From: an uncultured Collinsella sp.
GTDB taxonomy: Bacteria > Actinomycetota > Coriobacteriia > Coriobacteriales > Coriobacteriaceae
Length of the DNA: 8,448 nt
Reading direction: 5' to 3'
Assembly: GCA_900553415.1 (NCBI GenBank)
Contig: USDH01000051.1
Location: 1 to 8,448, forward strand
The notes below the pieces were generated by a model. It was not told the DNA's origin, searched no databases, and saw nothing but the letters and a program-made list of their open reading frames with translations. The position numbers and the translations under genes are program-made. How positions within the stretch are numbered: position 1 is the first letter of the stretch; each line of letters begins with the position of its first letter. This document shows positions 1-5,793 of the stretch, piece by piece.

Positions 1-689
1 AGCTTACCGTTGAGCTCGGGGAGAACCAGGCCGATAGCCTTAGCAGCACCGGTGGTGTTGGGGACGATGTTGACGGCGCAGGCGCGGCTACGACGCTTGT
101 TGCCCTTGCGCTGCGGACCGTCGAGCGGCATCTGGTCGCCAGTCCAGGCGTGAATGGTGGTCATGATGCCGGACACGATGGGAGCGAAGTCGTTCAGACC
201 CTTGGCCATCGGGGCGAGGCAGTTGGTGGTGCAGGAAGCAGCGGAGATGATGTTGTCCTCAGCGGTCAGCGTCTCGTGGTTGACGTTGTACACGATGGTG
301 GGCAGATCGCTGCCAGCCGGAGCGGAGATGACGACCTTCTTTGCGCCAGCGTTGATGTGGGCCTGAGCCTTAGCCTTGCTGGTGTAGAAGCCGGTGCACT
401 CGAGAACGACGTCGACGTCGAGGTCGCCCCAAGGCAGGTTGTTGGCGTCGGCCTCCTTGTAGATCTTGATCTCCTTGCCGTCAACGGTGATGGAATCCTC
501 GCCAGCAACGACCTCGTGATCGCGAGCGTAGTTGCCCTGCGTGGAGTCGTACTTCAGCAGGTAAGCGAGCATGTCGGGAGAGGTGAGGTCGTTGATAGCG
601 ACGATCTCGGAGCCCTCATGACCGAACATCTGACGGAAGGCCAGACGACCGATGCGACCGAAGCCGTTAATAGCAACCTTTACTGCCAT
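1..689 (-). CDS. gap: Glyceraldehyde-3-phosphate dehydrogenase, NAD-dependent (C-terminus cut by window edge)
   Basis: Cytosolic glycolytic enzyme that oxidises and phosphorylates glyceraldehyde-3-phosphate to 1,3-bisphosphoglycerate. The first 229 codons are visible; the family is about 335 residues, so roughly 100 are missing off the left edge. The N-terminus MAVKVAINGFGRIGR is the Rossmann NAD-binding loop. Asp34 in AINDL is the residue expected for NAD rather than NADP preference. The catalytic Cys153 lies in SCTTNC and its partner His180 in TTIHAW, the usual 27-residue spacing. The ATG at 689-687 is preceded by AAAGGAG seven bases upstream, which fixes the start. Codon choice is strongly biased (AAG, GGC, CTG, AAC), as expected for a highly expressed gene. 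It follows whiA after a 193-base AT-rich gap and probably has its own promoter. In many actinobacteria gap follows whiA and is followed by pgk and tpiA; those would lie beyond the window. Confidence 0.97.
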   Translation of the reverse strand, partial: MAVKVAINGFGRIGRLAFRQMFGHEGSEIVAINDLTSPDMLAYLLKYDSTQGNYARDHEVVAGEDSITVDGKEIKIYKEADANNLPWGDLDVDVVLECTGFYTSKAKAQAHINAGAKKVVISAPAGSDLPTIVYNVNHETLTAEDNIISAASCTTNCLAPMAKGLNDFAPIVSGIMTTIHAWTGDQMPLDGPQRKGNKRRSRACAVNIVPNTTGAAKAIGLVLPELNGK

Positions 690-761
690 TGTGTCTCCTT
701 TCGTAAGGCCCCCGCAAGCTACAGCGCCCGCCGTTGAGGCCCACAAACTAACCACTCGCCT

Positions 762-791
762 AATATACCTTTTTTTTGACTTGAATTTCAC
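762..791 (-). promoter_or_regulatory. Candidate sigma-70-type promoter for gap
   Basis: Reading the minus strand, a TATATT -10 (767-762, 5/6 to consensus) lies 18 bases after GTGAAA (791-786, 4/6 to TTGACA). The spacer contains an A8 run. It would give a 5' leader of about 65 bases ending in the gap ribosome site. It lies in the only clearly AT-rich stretch of the window. The match is modest, so the exact hexamers are inference. Confidence 0.45.
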
Positions 792-823
792 GAGAATGAT
801 CGAAATTGAAAATCAAATTTACG

Positions 824-837
824 TTAAAACGTTTTAA
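824..837. promoter_or_regulatory. Perfect 14-base palindrome, candidate operator upstream of gap
   Basis: TTAAAACGTTTTAA is a perfect palindrome centred on CG, about 75 bases upstream of the presumed gap transcription start and 46 bases past the whiA stop. Operators bound by LacI/PurR/CcpA-type repressors typically have a central CG flanked by A/T half-sites, so a sugar-responsive regulator of gap is conceivable. The surrounding DNA is AT-rich, which makes a chance A/T palindrome more likely. No regulator gene is in the window. Confidence 0.35.
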
Positions 838-882
838 AGAATAAAATAGCAGCTAAATCCGTATATAAGTCGATACTTCAAA

Positions 883-1812
883 CTACCTGTTTGCTTCAAT
901 GAGCTTTTCAAGCCTCAAAACTCGATGGTAGAGGGCCGACTTCGACAAGGGAGGGTCAGCCATCTCCCCTAAATCACGCAGCGACAGATCGGGATAGCGC
1001 TCGCGCAGGTCGCAAAAGACCGCCAAGGCATCCGGAAGCGCATCGCGAAGGCCGCGCTGCTCGAGCTCATCGATAAGCGCAAGCTGATGCTGGGCAGCAC
1101 CGGCGCTTCTGGTCTGGTTGGCGAGCTCGGCGTTCACGCGACGGTTCACATCGTTCTTAACCAACTTGACCGCGCGCGCCTCCTCAATCTCGGCAACGCT
1201 GCGCTTGGCACCAATCAGCTTTAATAGATGCTCGATTTCCTCGGCGCTCTTAATGTACACGGCATATGACCCCCGCCGCGCATTAACACGAGCATGGACC
1301 CCAATCTGCCCCAACAGGTCGCAAAGCCCCTTGGCATATTGCTCGCCCTGCACCGCGATCTCCAAATGAAAGTCGCCGCGAGGATCGGCCACGAAACCGC
1401 CCGCAATGAGCGCGCCGCGGATGTAGGCAAGCCTGCAGCAGGGACGGGCAACGATGTGCCGGGGAACACCGGCGACGAGCCCTCCCCTGCGGTCGAGAAT
1501 GCCCAGCAGCACCAGAGCCTTGTCCAGGTCGGGTTGATCGGGCAGGGTAATGAGATAGTTACGGACCTTATGCAAGACCGATTTACGAACGGTGAATTCC
1601 GTTTTGAGCTTAAGGATGCGATGCGTCAGCGTGATCATCGTGCGCGCGACGGCGCCCGTCTCGGTCGCGACCGTCAAACGATACCGCCCGGAGCCGGCCA
1701 GCGAAAGTGTACCGCTCACACGCGTCAGGGCGGCAAGCGTCGACAAATCGCAGTATTCACATTCGGGTTCGCAGCGCGCGAGCTCGTCACGCACCTCGGC
1801 GGTAAACGACAT
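883..1812 (-). CDS. whiA: WhiA family DNA-binding protein
   Basis: A conserved Gram-positive protein combining a degenerate LAGLIDADG homing-endonuclease fold with a C-terminal helix-turn-helix. It is a sporulation regulator in Streptomyces and is linked to cell division and chromosome biology in Bacillus. The product is 309 residues, typical for the family. The MSFTAEVRDELAR start is diagnostic. The core contains CCRLAYIRGALIAGG (125-139) and KNDVNRRVNAELAN (219-232). The C-terminal HTH covers about 260-305 (LSLRDLGEMADPPLSKSALY). The N-terminus has three closely spaced Cys (14, 18, 21). The ATG lies six bases after the rapZ stop with only a weak AGG in front, so translation is probably coupled to rapZ. 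I see no GC-rich hairpin plus U-tract after the stop. Confidence 0.96.
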   Translation of the reverse strand: MSFTAEVRDELARCEPECEYCDLSTLAALTRVSGTLSLAGSGRYRLTVATETGAVARTMITLTHRILKLKTEFTVRKSVLHKVRNYLITLPDQPDLDKALVLLGILDRRGGLVAGVPRHIVARPCCRLAYIRGALIAGGFVADPRGDFHLEIAVQGEQYAKGLCDLLGQIGVHARVNARRGSYAVYIKSAEEIEHLLKLIGAKRSVAEIEEARAVKLVKNDVNRRVNAELANQTRSAGAAQHQLALIDELEQRGLRDALPDALAVFCDLRERYPDLSLRDLGEMADPPLSKSALYHRVLRLEKLIEANR

Positions 1813-1818
1813 GCAGGC

Positions 1819-2739
1819 CTATGCTTTCGTGTTCGCGCGCGACAGGTCGCGATGGGAAATGCTCACGTGATACTGGGCACCTTCCAAATAACGTGCCGTG
1901 GCCTCGGCGATGGCAACGCTGCGGTGTTGACCGCCCGTGCAACCGATGGCAATAGAAAGTTGCGGCTTGCCCTCCGCGATATAGCCGGGCATCACCGTAT
2001 CGAGCAGCTGCGTCCAGGCCTTCCAGAACTCCTGGGTCTTGGGATGGTCTAAGACAAAATCGGAGACCTTCTTATCGAGGCCGGTCATCGTGCGCATCTC
2101 GGGATCGTAGAACGGATTAGGCAGGAAGCGGACGTCGATCATAATGTCCGCCTCGACGGGCATGCCGTGCTTAAAGCCAAACGAGAACACATGGACGTCC
2201 ATGAGCTGTTGGTCGGACAGCTCGGAAAATGCCATACGTAGCTTGTTGCGCAGCGCAGAGGTGCGCAGACGGCTCGTGTCGATAATCATATCGGCTCGGT
2301 CGCGCACGCCCTGCAGCTGAAGGCGCTCGCGCTGAATGGCATCGGCCGTAGTCTCCCCCGGCTTGGCAATGGGATGACGGCGGCGATTTTCGCTGTAGCG
2401 ACGAATCAGCACCTCGTCAGAAGCCTCCAGGAACACGATGTCGCAGCTCATCTCGCGCTCTTCGAGCGCGGCGACCGCATCGAGCAACTCGTCAAACAGC
2501 CCCTGGCTACGCAAATCGCAGGTGACGGCGAGATGCCTGCCCACGCCCGTATTGATGCCGACGAGCTCGGCAAGCTGGGCGATGAGACGCGGAGGCAGGT
2601 TATCAATGCAAAAATAGCCCATGTCCTCGAACACGTGCATGGCCTGTGTGCGGCCCGATCCGGACATTCCGGTGATGATGACGATATCGGGGATGCGCTC
2701 CGAGCGCTCCGCCGCATCCATGGCATCTCCCTTTTGCAT
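1819..2739 (-). CDS. rapZ: RapZ/YvcJ family nucleotide-binding protein
   Basis: P-loop protein of the RapZ family. In E. coli RapZ is an RNase adaptor that binds glucosamine-6-phosphate and controls glmS through the sRNA GlmZ; in Bacillus YvcJ binds and hydrolyses nucleotides. From the ATG at 2739 the product is 306 residues. Walker A (24-31) is GMSGSGRT, with Arg30 where most P-loops have Lys, a variant I associate with actinobacterial RapZ. Other hallmarks are GYFCIDNLPP, FGFKHGMP (187-194), RFLPNPFY (204-211) and CTGGQHRSV (267-275), so the C-terminal domain is intact. Two starts are plausible: 2739, with GGGAGG six bases upstream, and 2721 (MDAAERSER, 300 residues), with GGGAG five bases upstream. 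I chose 2739 for its stronger ribosome site. It is followed directly by whiA; the yvcK gene commonly found between them is absent here. Confidence 0.94.
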   Translation of the reverse strand: MQKGDAMDAAERSERIPDIVIITGMSGSGRTQAMHVFEDMGYFCIDNLPPRLIAQLAELVGINTGVGRHLAVTCDLRSQGLFDELLDAVAALEEREMSCDIVFLEASDEVLIRRYSENRRRHPIAKPGETTADAIQRERLQLQGVRDRADMIIDTSRLRTSALRNKLRMAFSELSDQQLMDVHVFSFGFKHGMPVEADIMIDVRFLPNPFYDPEMRTMTGLDKKVSDFVLDHPKTQEFWKAWTQLLDTVMPGYIAEGKPQLSIAIGCTGGQHRSVAIAEATARYLEGAQYHVSISHRDLSRANTKA

Positions 2740-2750
2740 GTGCTGCCTCC

Positions 2751-2789
2751 CGAAAACAAGCGCGGGACCCAGCAACCCGGATCCCGCGC
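2751..2789 (-). terminator. Hairpin with short T-tract between nanE and rapZ
   Basis: GCGCGGGA (2760-2767) pairs perfectly with TCCCGCGC (2782-2789). Two further C-G pairs form if A2781 is bulged. On the minus strand the stem is followed by TTGTTTTC, so it resembles an intrinsic terminator ending the nan transcript 52 bases after the nanE stop. It ends only about 10 bases before the rapZ ribosome site, so it would sit in the rapZ leader if transcription starts at the TATACT at 2813-2808. I see no good -35 for that box. Confidence 0.6.
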
Positions 2790-2840
2790 GGTCAATTGCC
2801 TATATTGAGTATACCGCCCCGAGCGGATACGAGGTCTGTC

Positions 2841-3527
2841 TTACGCCTCAAGCGCAGCCTTGAACCAACTTGTAATACTCGTGGGGTGCGTGATGGCGGT
2901 GCCGACGACAACGGCCCAGGCGCCAGCATCGATCGCGGCGCGAGCCTCCTCGGGCGTATGCACGCGACCCTCACAAATGATGGGAAGGCCGGGGAATTCC
3001 TCAGTCGCCTGACGCAGGAGCGGCAGGTCGGGGCCATCGGCCATGGTGCAGTCGATGGCGGCGACGCCGTGAGAAAGCGTGGTGGATACCAGGTCAAAGC
3101 CCATATCAACAGCACGGCGAATATCCTCGATGGTGGCACAATCCGCCATCAGGAGCACACCCTCCTCGTGCAGCGGACGGAAGGTATCCTCGACCGTCTT
3201 GCCATCGGGGCGCGGACGATCGGTGGCGTCGATCGCCACGATATCGGCACCGGCAGCAACGCAGGCGCGAGCGTGACGCAGCGTCGGCGTGATGTAAACG
3301 CCCTCGTGCCCATCCTTCCACAGGCCGATGACGGGAACCTCACAGCGACCCTTAATGGCGGCAATGTCGGCAAGGCCCTGGCAGCGAATGGCGGCAGCGC
3401 CGCCGAGCTCGCAAGCGCGAGACATTTGAGCCATGGTCTCGGGCGTACGAAGCGGCTCGCCCATATACGCCTGAACGCTCACGACGAGCTTGCCCTTCAG
3501 GGACTGGATCAAAGGATCAACGGTCAT
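2841..3527 (-). CDS. nanE: N-acetylmannosamine-6-phosphate 2-epimerase
   Basis: Converts ManNAc-6-phosphate to GlcNAc-6-phosphate, the step that feeds sialic acid into amino-sugar metabolism. The product is a 228-residue (beta/alpha)8 barrel, the normal NanE size. Signature stretches are LVVSVQAYMGEPL near the N-terminus, AIRCQG (46-51), IGLWKDGHEG with the presumed catalytic Lys71, AIDATDRPRP (98-107), and ICEGRVHTPEEA with the presumed acid/base Glu186. The C-terminal AVVVGTAITHP is the phosphate-binding turn. The ATG at 3527 is chosen because MTVDP fits family length and AAAGG lies upstream, although the 11-base spacing is long. An in-frame GTG at 3566 would extend it by 13 residues but has no ribosome site and would run into the upstream stem-loop. 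It lies 140 bases after nanK with a structured element between them. Confidence 0.95.
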   Translation of the reverse strand: MTVDPLIQSLKGKLVVSVQAYMGEPLRTPETMAQMSRACELGGAAAIRCQGLADIAAIKGRCEVPVIGLWKDGHEGVYITPTLRHARACVAAGADIVAIDATDRPRPDGKTVEDTFRPLHEEGVLLMADCATIEDIRRAVDMGFDLVSTTLSHGVAAIDCTMADGPDLPLLRQATEEFPGLPIICEGRVHTPEEARAAIDAGAWAVVVGTAITHPTSITSWFKAALEA

Positions 3528-3552
3528 GTGAGACTCAACCTTTCTCAAAACA

Positions 3553-3650
3553 GCCTTCTGAGACACCGCACCTTGACGTTCAAACCGTCGCTCGCGTACC
3601 GAAGTACGCTTCGCTCCTCTTTCACGTCAATCTGCGGCACCTCAGAAGGC
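3553..3650 (-). repeat. Extended stem-loop element E1 between nanK and nanE
   Basis: A 98-base near-palindromic element filling most of the nanK-nanE gap. The outer arms (3641-3650 and 3553-3562) are a perfect 10-base inverted repeat. The next three positions are A/C mismatches on the plus strand but G-U, U-G, G-U pairs on the minus-strand RNA. Five pairs (CCGCA/TGCGG), a GA/GG internal loop and seven pairs (TTGACGT/ACGTCAA) follow. The tip is GCGTAC-TTCG-GTACGC, a C(UUCG)G tetraloop on the minus strand. The nanE-side end is followed by TGTTTTG, a poor terminator tract. Its oriented sequence aligns with element E2 at 4710-4797. It could be a structured RNA, an intercistronic attenuator or processing site, or a hairpin-type mobile repeat. 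Confidence 0.8.
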
Positions 3651-3667
3651 GCACTTGGTAGTTATGT

Positions 3668-4633
3668 TTACTTCAACGACGCAAGAAGGTGTTCGGCGGC
3701 ACCGATGAGCGGCGCGTCGCCCTCCAGAGAACCGATGAGGATCGGCGTGTCCTGAAGCGGATCGAGCGCCTGGCTGGCATAGCCTTCGTGCACCGAATCC
3801 TTCCACGTCTGCGAACGCCAATCGGGACCTTGGTGAATCACGCCGCCCGAAAGCACGATGACCTCAGGGTCCAGGATGTTAGCGAGCGAGCCCAAGCTGG
3901 CCCCCAGCGCAAAGCCGGCGTCATGGATGACCTCGGTCGCCTTTGCGTCGCCCGCACGGCACAGGTCGTTCACATCGCGACCGACCGAAGGACGACTGGG
4001 GTCGACGCGGCCAAAACGCTCATCGTACATTCGACCAATGGAAGTGCCCGAAGCAACCGACTCCAGATGGCCGGAACGCCCGCAGGCGCAGGGAATGCCG
4101 GCGGCAGCCGAACACTCGATGTGGCCCATATGGCCAGCAGCACCATGGAAGCCCTGCATCACGCGGCCGTTCTCGACATATGCTCCGCCGATGCCCGTAC
4201 CGATGCCAAGACACAAGACGGAGAACTTGCCCTTGCCGACACCCCAGTGGGCCTCGCCCAGAGCATGAGCCTGCACGTCGCCTACAACGGCAACGGGAAG
4301 ACCAAGGTCCTCGCGCAGACGCGGCCCCAACTGAACGCCGGACCAACCGGGCATGATCTCATTGGCATACGCGATGGCGCCCGTCTTGGGATCGACGACG
4401 CCGGCGGCACCGATACCGACGCCAAGGACCTCGACATCGGGATTCGCCTCGAGAGCAGCCTTGATGGATGCCTCGATACGCTGGAAGACGGCCTCGCCGC
4501 CCTCTTGGGCCTCTGTGGGAACCTCGGCCTCAAAAACGGGATGGGGCACGCTGCCGTCAGCCGGGTACTCCATGATGGCAGTCGCGATCTTAGTTCCGCC
4601 GATATCGACAGAGCAGACGTACTTGTTCTCCAT
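3668..4633 (-). CDS. nanK: ROK family sugar kinase, probable N-acetylmannosamine kinase
   Basis: ATP-dependent sugar kinase of the ROK family, 321 residues. Its place between a NanA-like lyase and NanE argues that it phosphorylates ManNAc at position 6. The phosphate-binding loop DIGGTK is at 10-15. The presumed catalytic base is Asp119 in VVGDVQAHALGE, where most ROK kinases read NDAN. GIGTGIGG is at 143-150. The ROK zinc motif is present as His171, Cys182 and Cys184, but the usual third Cys is His189 (CACGRSGHLE). The start at 4633 (MENKYVCSVD) has AGGAG six bases upstream; an in-frame extension further upstream lacks one. Glucokinase or fructokinase cannot be excluded from sequence alone. 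The ribosome site lies in a small palindrome (4639-4651), and gaps on both sides hold related stem-loop elements. Confidence 0.88.
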   Translation of the reverse strand: MENKYVCSVDIGGTKIATAIMEYPADGSVPHPVFEAEVPTEAQEGGEAVFQRIEASIKAALEANPDVEVLGVGIGAAGVVDPKTGAIAYANEIMPGWSGVQLGPRLREDLGLPVAVVGDVQAHALGEAHWGVGKGKFSVLCLGIGTGIGGAYVENGRVMQGFHGAAGHMGHIECSAAAGIPCACGRSGHLESVASGTSIGRMYDERFGRVDPSRPSVGRDVNDLCRAGDAKATEVIHDAGFALGASLGSLANILDPEVIVLSGGVIHQGPDWRSQTWKDSVHEGYASQALDPLQDTPILIGSLEGDAPLIGAAEHLLASLK

Positions 4634-4638
4634 GTCGC

Positions 4639-4651
4639 TCTCCTTCGGAGA
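4639..4651 (-). promoter_or_regulatory. Palindrome enclosing the nanK ribosome-binding site
   Basis: TCTCC-GAA-GGAGA on the minus strand is a 5-bp stem with a 3-base loop, and its 3' arm is the GGAG that selects the nanK start. It could partly mask ribosome binding. It is short enough to be a by-product of a strong Shine-Dalgarno sequence. Confidence 0.35.
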
Positions 4652-4709
4652 TAAAAACAACTACAGGAATGCGCCGTCAGGCTAGCCGTCACAGCGCAGT
4701 AAAGGTTAT

Positions 4710-4797
4710 CCAGGTGCCCGAGATCGCCGAGAAACCGTGTGGCCATTGACCTAATGGGTCATGGCCACACGGTTGAACGGCGAGGTCGGGTGCCTGG
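4710..4797 (+). repeat. Extended stem-loop element E2 between nanA-like gene and nanK
   Basis: An 88-base inverted-repeat element in the 171-base gap between the NanA-like gene and nanK. Read on the plus strand it pairs as CCAGG/CCTGG, a tandem U-G/G-U step (TG/TG), CCCGA/TCGGG, a GA/GG internal loop, TCGCCG/CGGCGA, and a 3x3 loop. The tip is an 18-bp stem with one bulged T (4733-4751 with 4757-4774) closed by a 5-base loop. It aligns with E1 (3650 to 3553, minus strand) through AGGTGCC, GAT, GAAA, TTGAACG, AGGT and GGTG, with compensatory changes in the helices. Its family orientation is antisense to the nan genes. The inner stem is followed on the minus strand only by TTTCTC, so termination is weakly supported. 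Confidence 0.8.
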
Positions 4798-4804
4798 GAA
4801 AGCT

Positions 4805-5725
4805 TTACAGGAGACCGTTGTCCTGGAGGACCTTCTTAATAGCCTCGACGTTCTCGCCAGTCATGGCCTTCACCGGGCGCGGCATGGTCGGGCTGTCGAA
4901 GATGCCCATGAGGTTCATAGCGGTCTTGAAGGCGCCGACGCCACCGGCATAGCCCTGGACACCCGAGGTGACATCCCAGATGTGCGAAATCTCATTGAGG
5001 CGATCCTGCTCGGCCTTGACGGTAGCCCAGTCACCGGCCTGAGCGGCCTTCCACTGGCGCACGTAGCCCTCGGGCTCAACGTTGGCGAGACCCGGGACGG
5101 AACCGTCGGCGCCACCGAGGTAGGCGCCGTCGACAACAACCTCGTGGCCGGTGAGAATGCTCATCGGATGGCCGTTCTTCTCGTTCTCCTGAACGAGGTA
5201 GCGGAACGAGATGTCATCACCCGAGGAATCCTTGACGCCGGCCAGAACGCCCTCGGCGCCGAGCTTGGCAAGGAGCTTCCAGGGGAGCTTGGTGTGAACG
5301 CAGACGGGAATGTCATAGGCAAAGATGGGCAGGTCGAGCTCCTCGTGCAGGATGCGGAAGTGCTCCTCGACCTCGGTCATGCCCTGCAGGGCATAGAACG
5401 GGCAGGTGGCGACGAGGGCATCGGCGCCCAGCTCCTGGGCGACCTTGCCGTGCTCGATCATGCGCTCGGTCTCGGTATCGATGATGCCGACCAGAACGGG
5501 AACGCGGTGGTCGACGATACGAACGGCCTCGGCGATAATCTGGCGACGGCGCTCGTCGGTGGAGAAGACGACCTCGCCCGAGGATCCCAAGAAGAACAGG
5601 CCATCGACGCCGGCATCGATCATGCGGTTGATGCTGCGCTCAAAGGAGGCAACGTCGAGCTGGTGATCTTCGGTATCGGGAACAACGACGGGAGGGATAA
5701 CGCCGGTGAATTTCTGAGTTGCCAC
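4805..5725 (-). CDS. nanA: NanA-like class I aldolase (DapA/NanA superfamily), probable N-acetylneuraminate lyase
   Basis: A pyruvate-type Schiff-base aldolase of the dihydrodipicolinate synthase/N-acetylneuraminate lyase superfamily, 306 residues. Context suggests it cleaves Neu5Ac to ManNAc and pyruvate. The carboxylate-binding loop is GSSGE (47-51), the catalytic Tyr137 lies in AYDIPV and the Schiff-base Lys165 in GVKDSSGD; E. coli NanA also uses Tyr137 and Lys165. DapA's Arg after the Tyr motif (YNVP.RT) is absent (YDIPVCVHT), which argues against lysine biosynthesis. NanA's sugar-binding GYDE is TGHE here (192-195), and ADGSVPGLAN follows where E. coli NanA has its Ser208 region. The exact substrate is therefore not proven. 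The start is GTG at 5725 with AGGAG six bases upstream; longer in-frame versions lack a ribosome site. Confidence 0.8.
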   Translation of the reverse strand: MATQKFTGVIPPVVVPDTEDHQLDVASFERSINRMIDAGVDGLFFLGSSGEVVFSTDERRRQIIAEAVRIVDHRVPVLVGIIDTETERMIEHGKVAQELGADALVATCPFYALQGMTEVEEHFRILHEELDLPIFAYDIPVCVHTKLPWKLLAKLGAEGVLAGVKDSSGDDISFRYLVQENEKNGHPMSILTGHEVVVDGAYLGGADGSVPGLANVEPEGYVRQWKAAQAGDWATVKAEQDRLNEISHIWDVTSGVQGYAGGVGAFKTAMNLMGIFDSPTMPRPVKAMTGENVEAIKKVLQDNGLL

Positions 5726-5793
5726 AAGAATCTCCTTAGCTGTCTGGCGGGCGGCCCTATGCCACCCACTCTTGTTGGCAGTGTCCAGGCCGT

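Noticed and set aside
150..737. Plus-strand open frame opposite gap
   Set aside because: The minus strand encodes GAPDH with all catalytic motifs over the same bases; the plus-strand product has no recognisable features.
861..876. GTAT...ATAC inverted repeat near the whiA stop as a whiA terminator
   Set aside because: Only four A/T-rich pairs around an 8-base loop; too weak to terminate transcription.
2760..2789. Hairpin before rapZ as a third copy of the E1/E2 family
   Set aside because: It lacks the AGGTGCC, GAT, GAAA and TTGAACG blocks and the GA/GG loop; it is a simple short terminator-like stem.
2801..2813. Firm rapZ promoter at TATACT/AATATA
   Set aside because: The -10-like boxes have no acceptable -35 at 16-18 bases, so it is mentioned only as a possibility.
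4805..5725. Dihydrodipicolinate synthase (dapA) for lysine synthesis
   Set aside because: The substrate-binding Arg after the YxxP motif is missing and the gene sits among nan genes.
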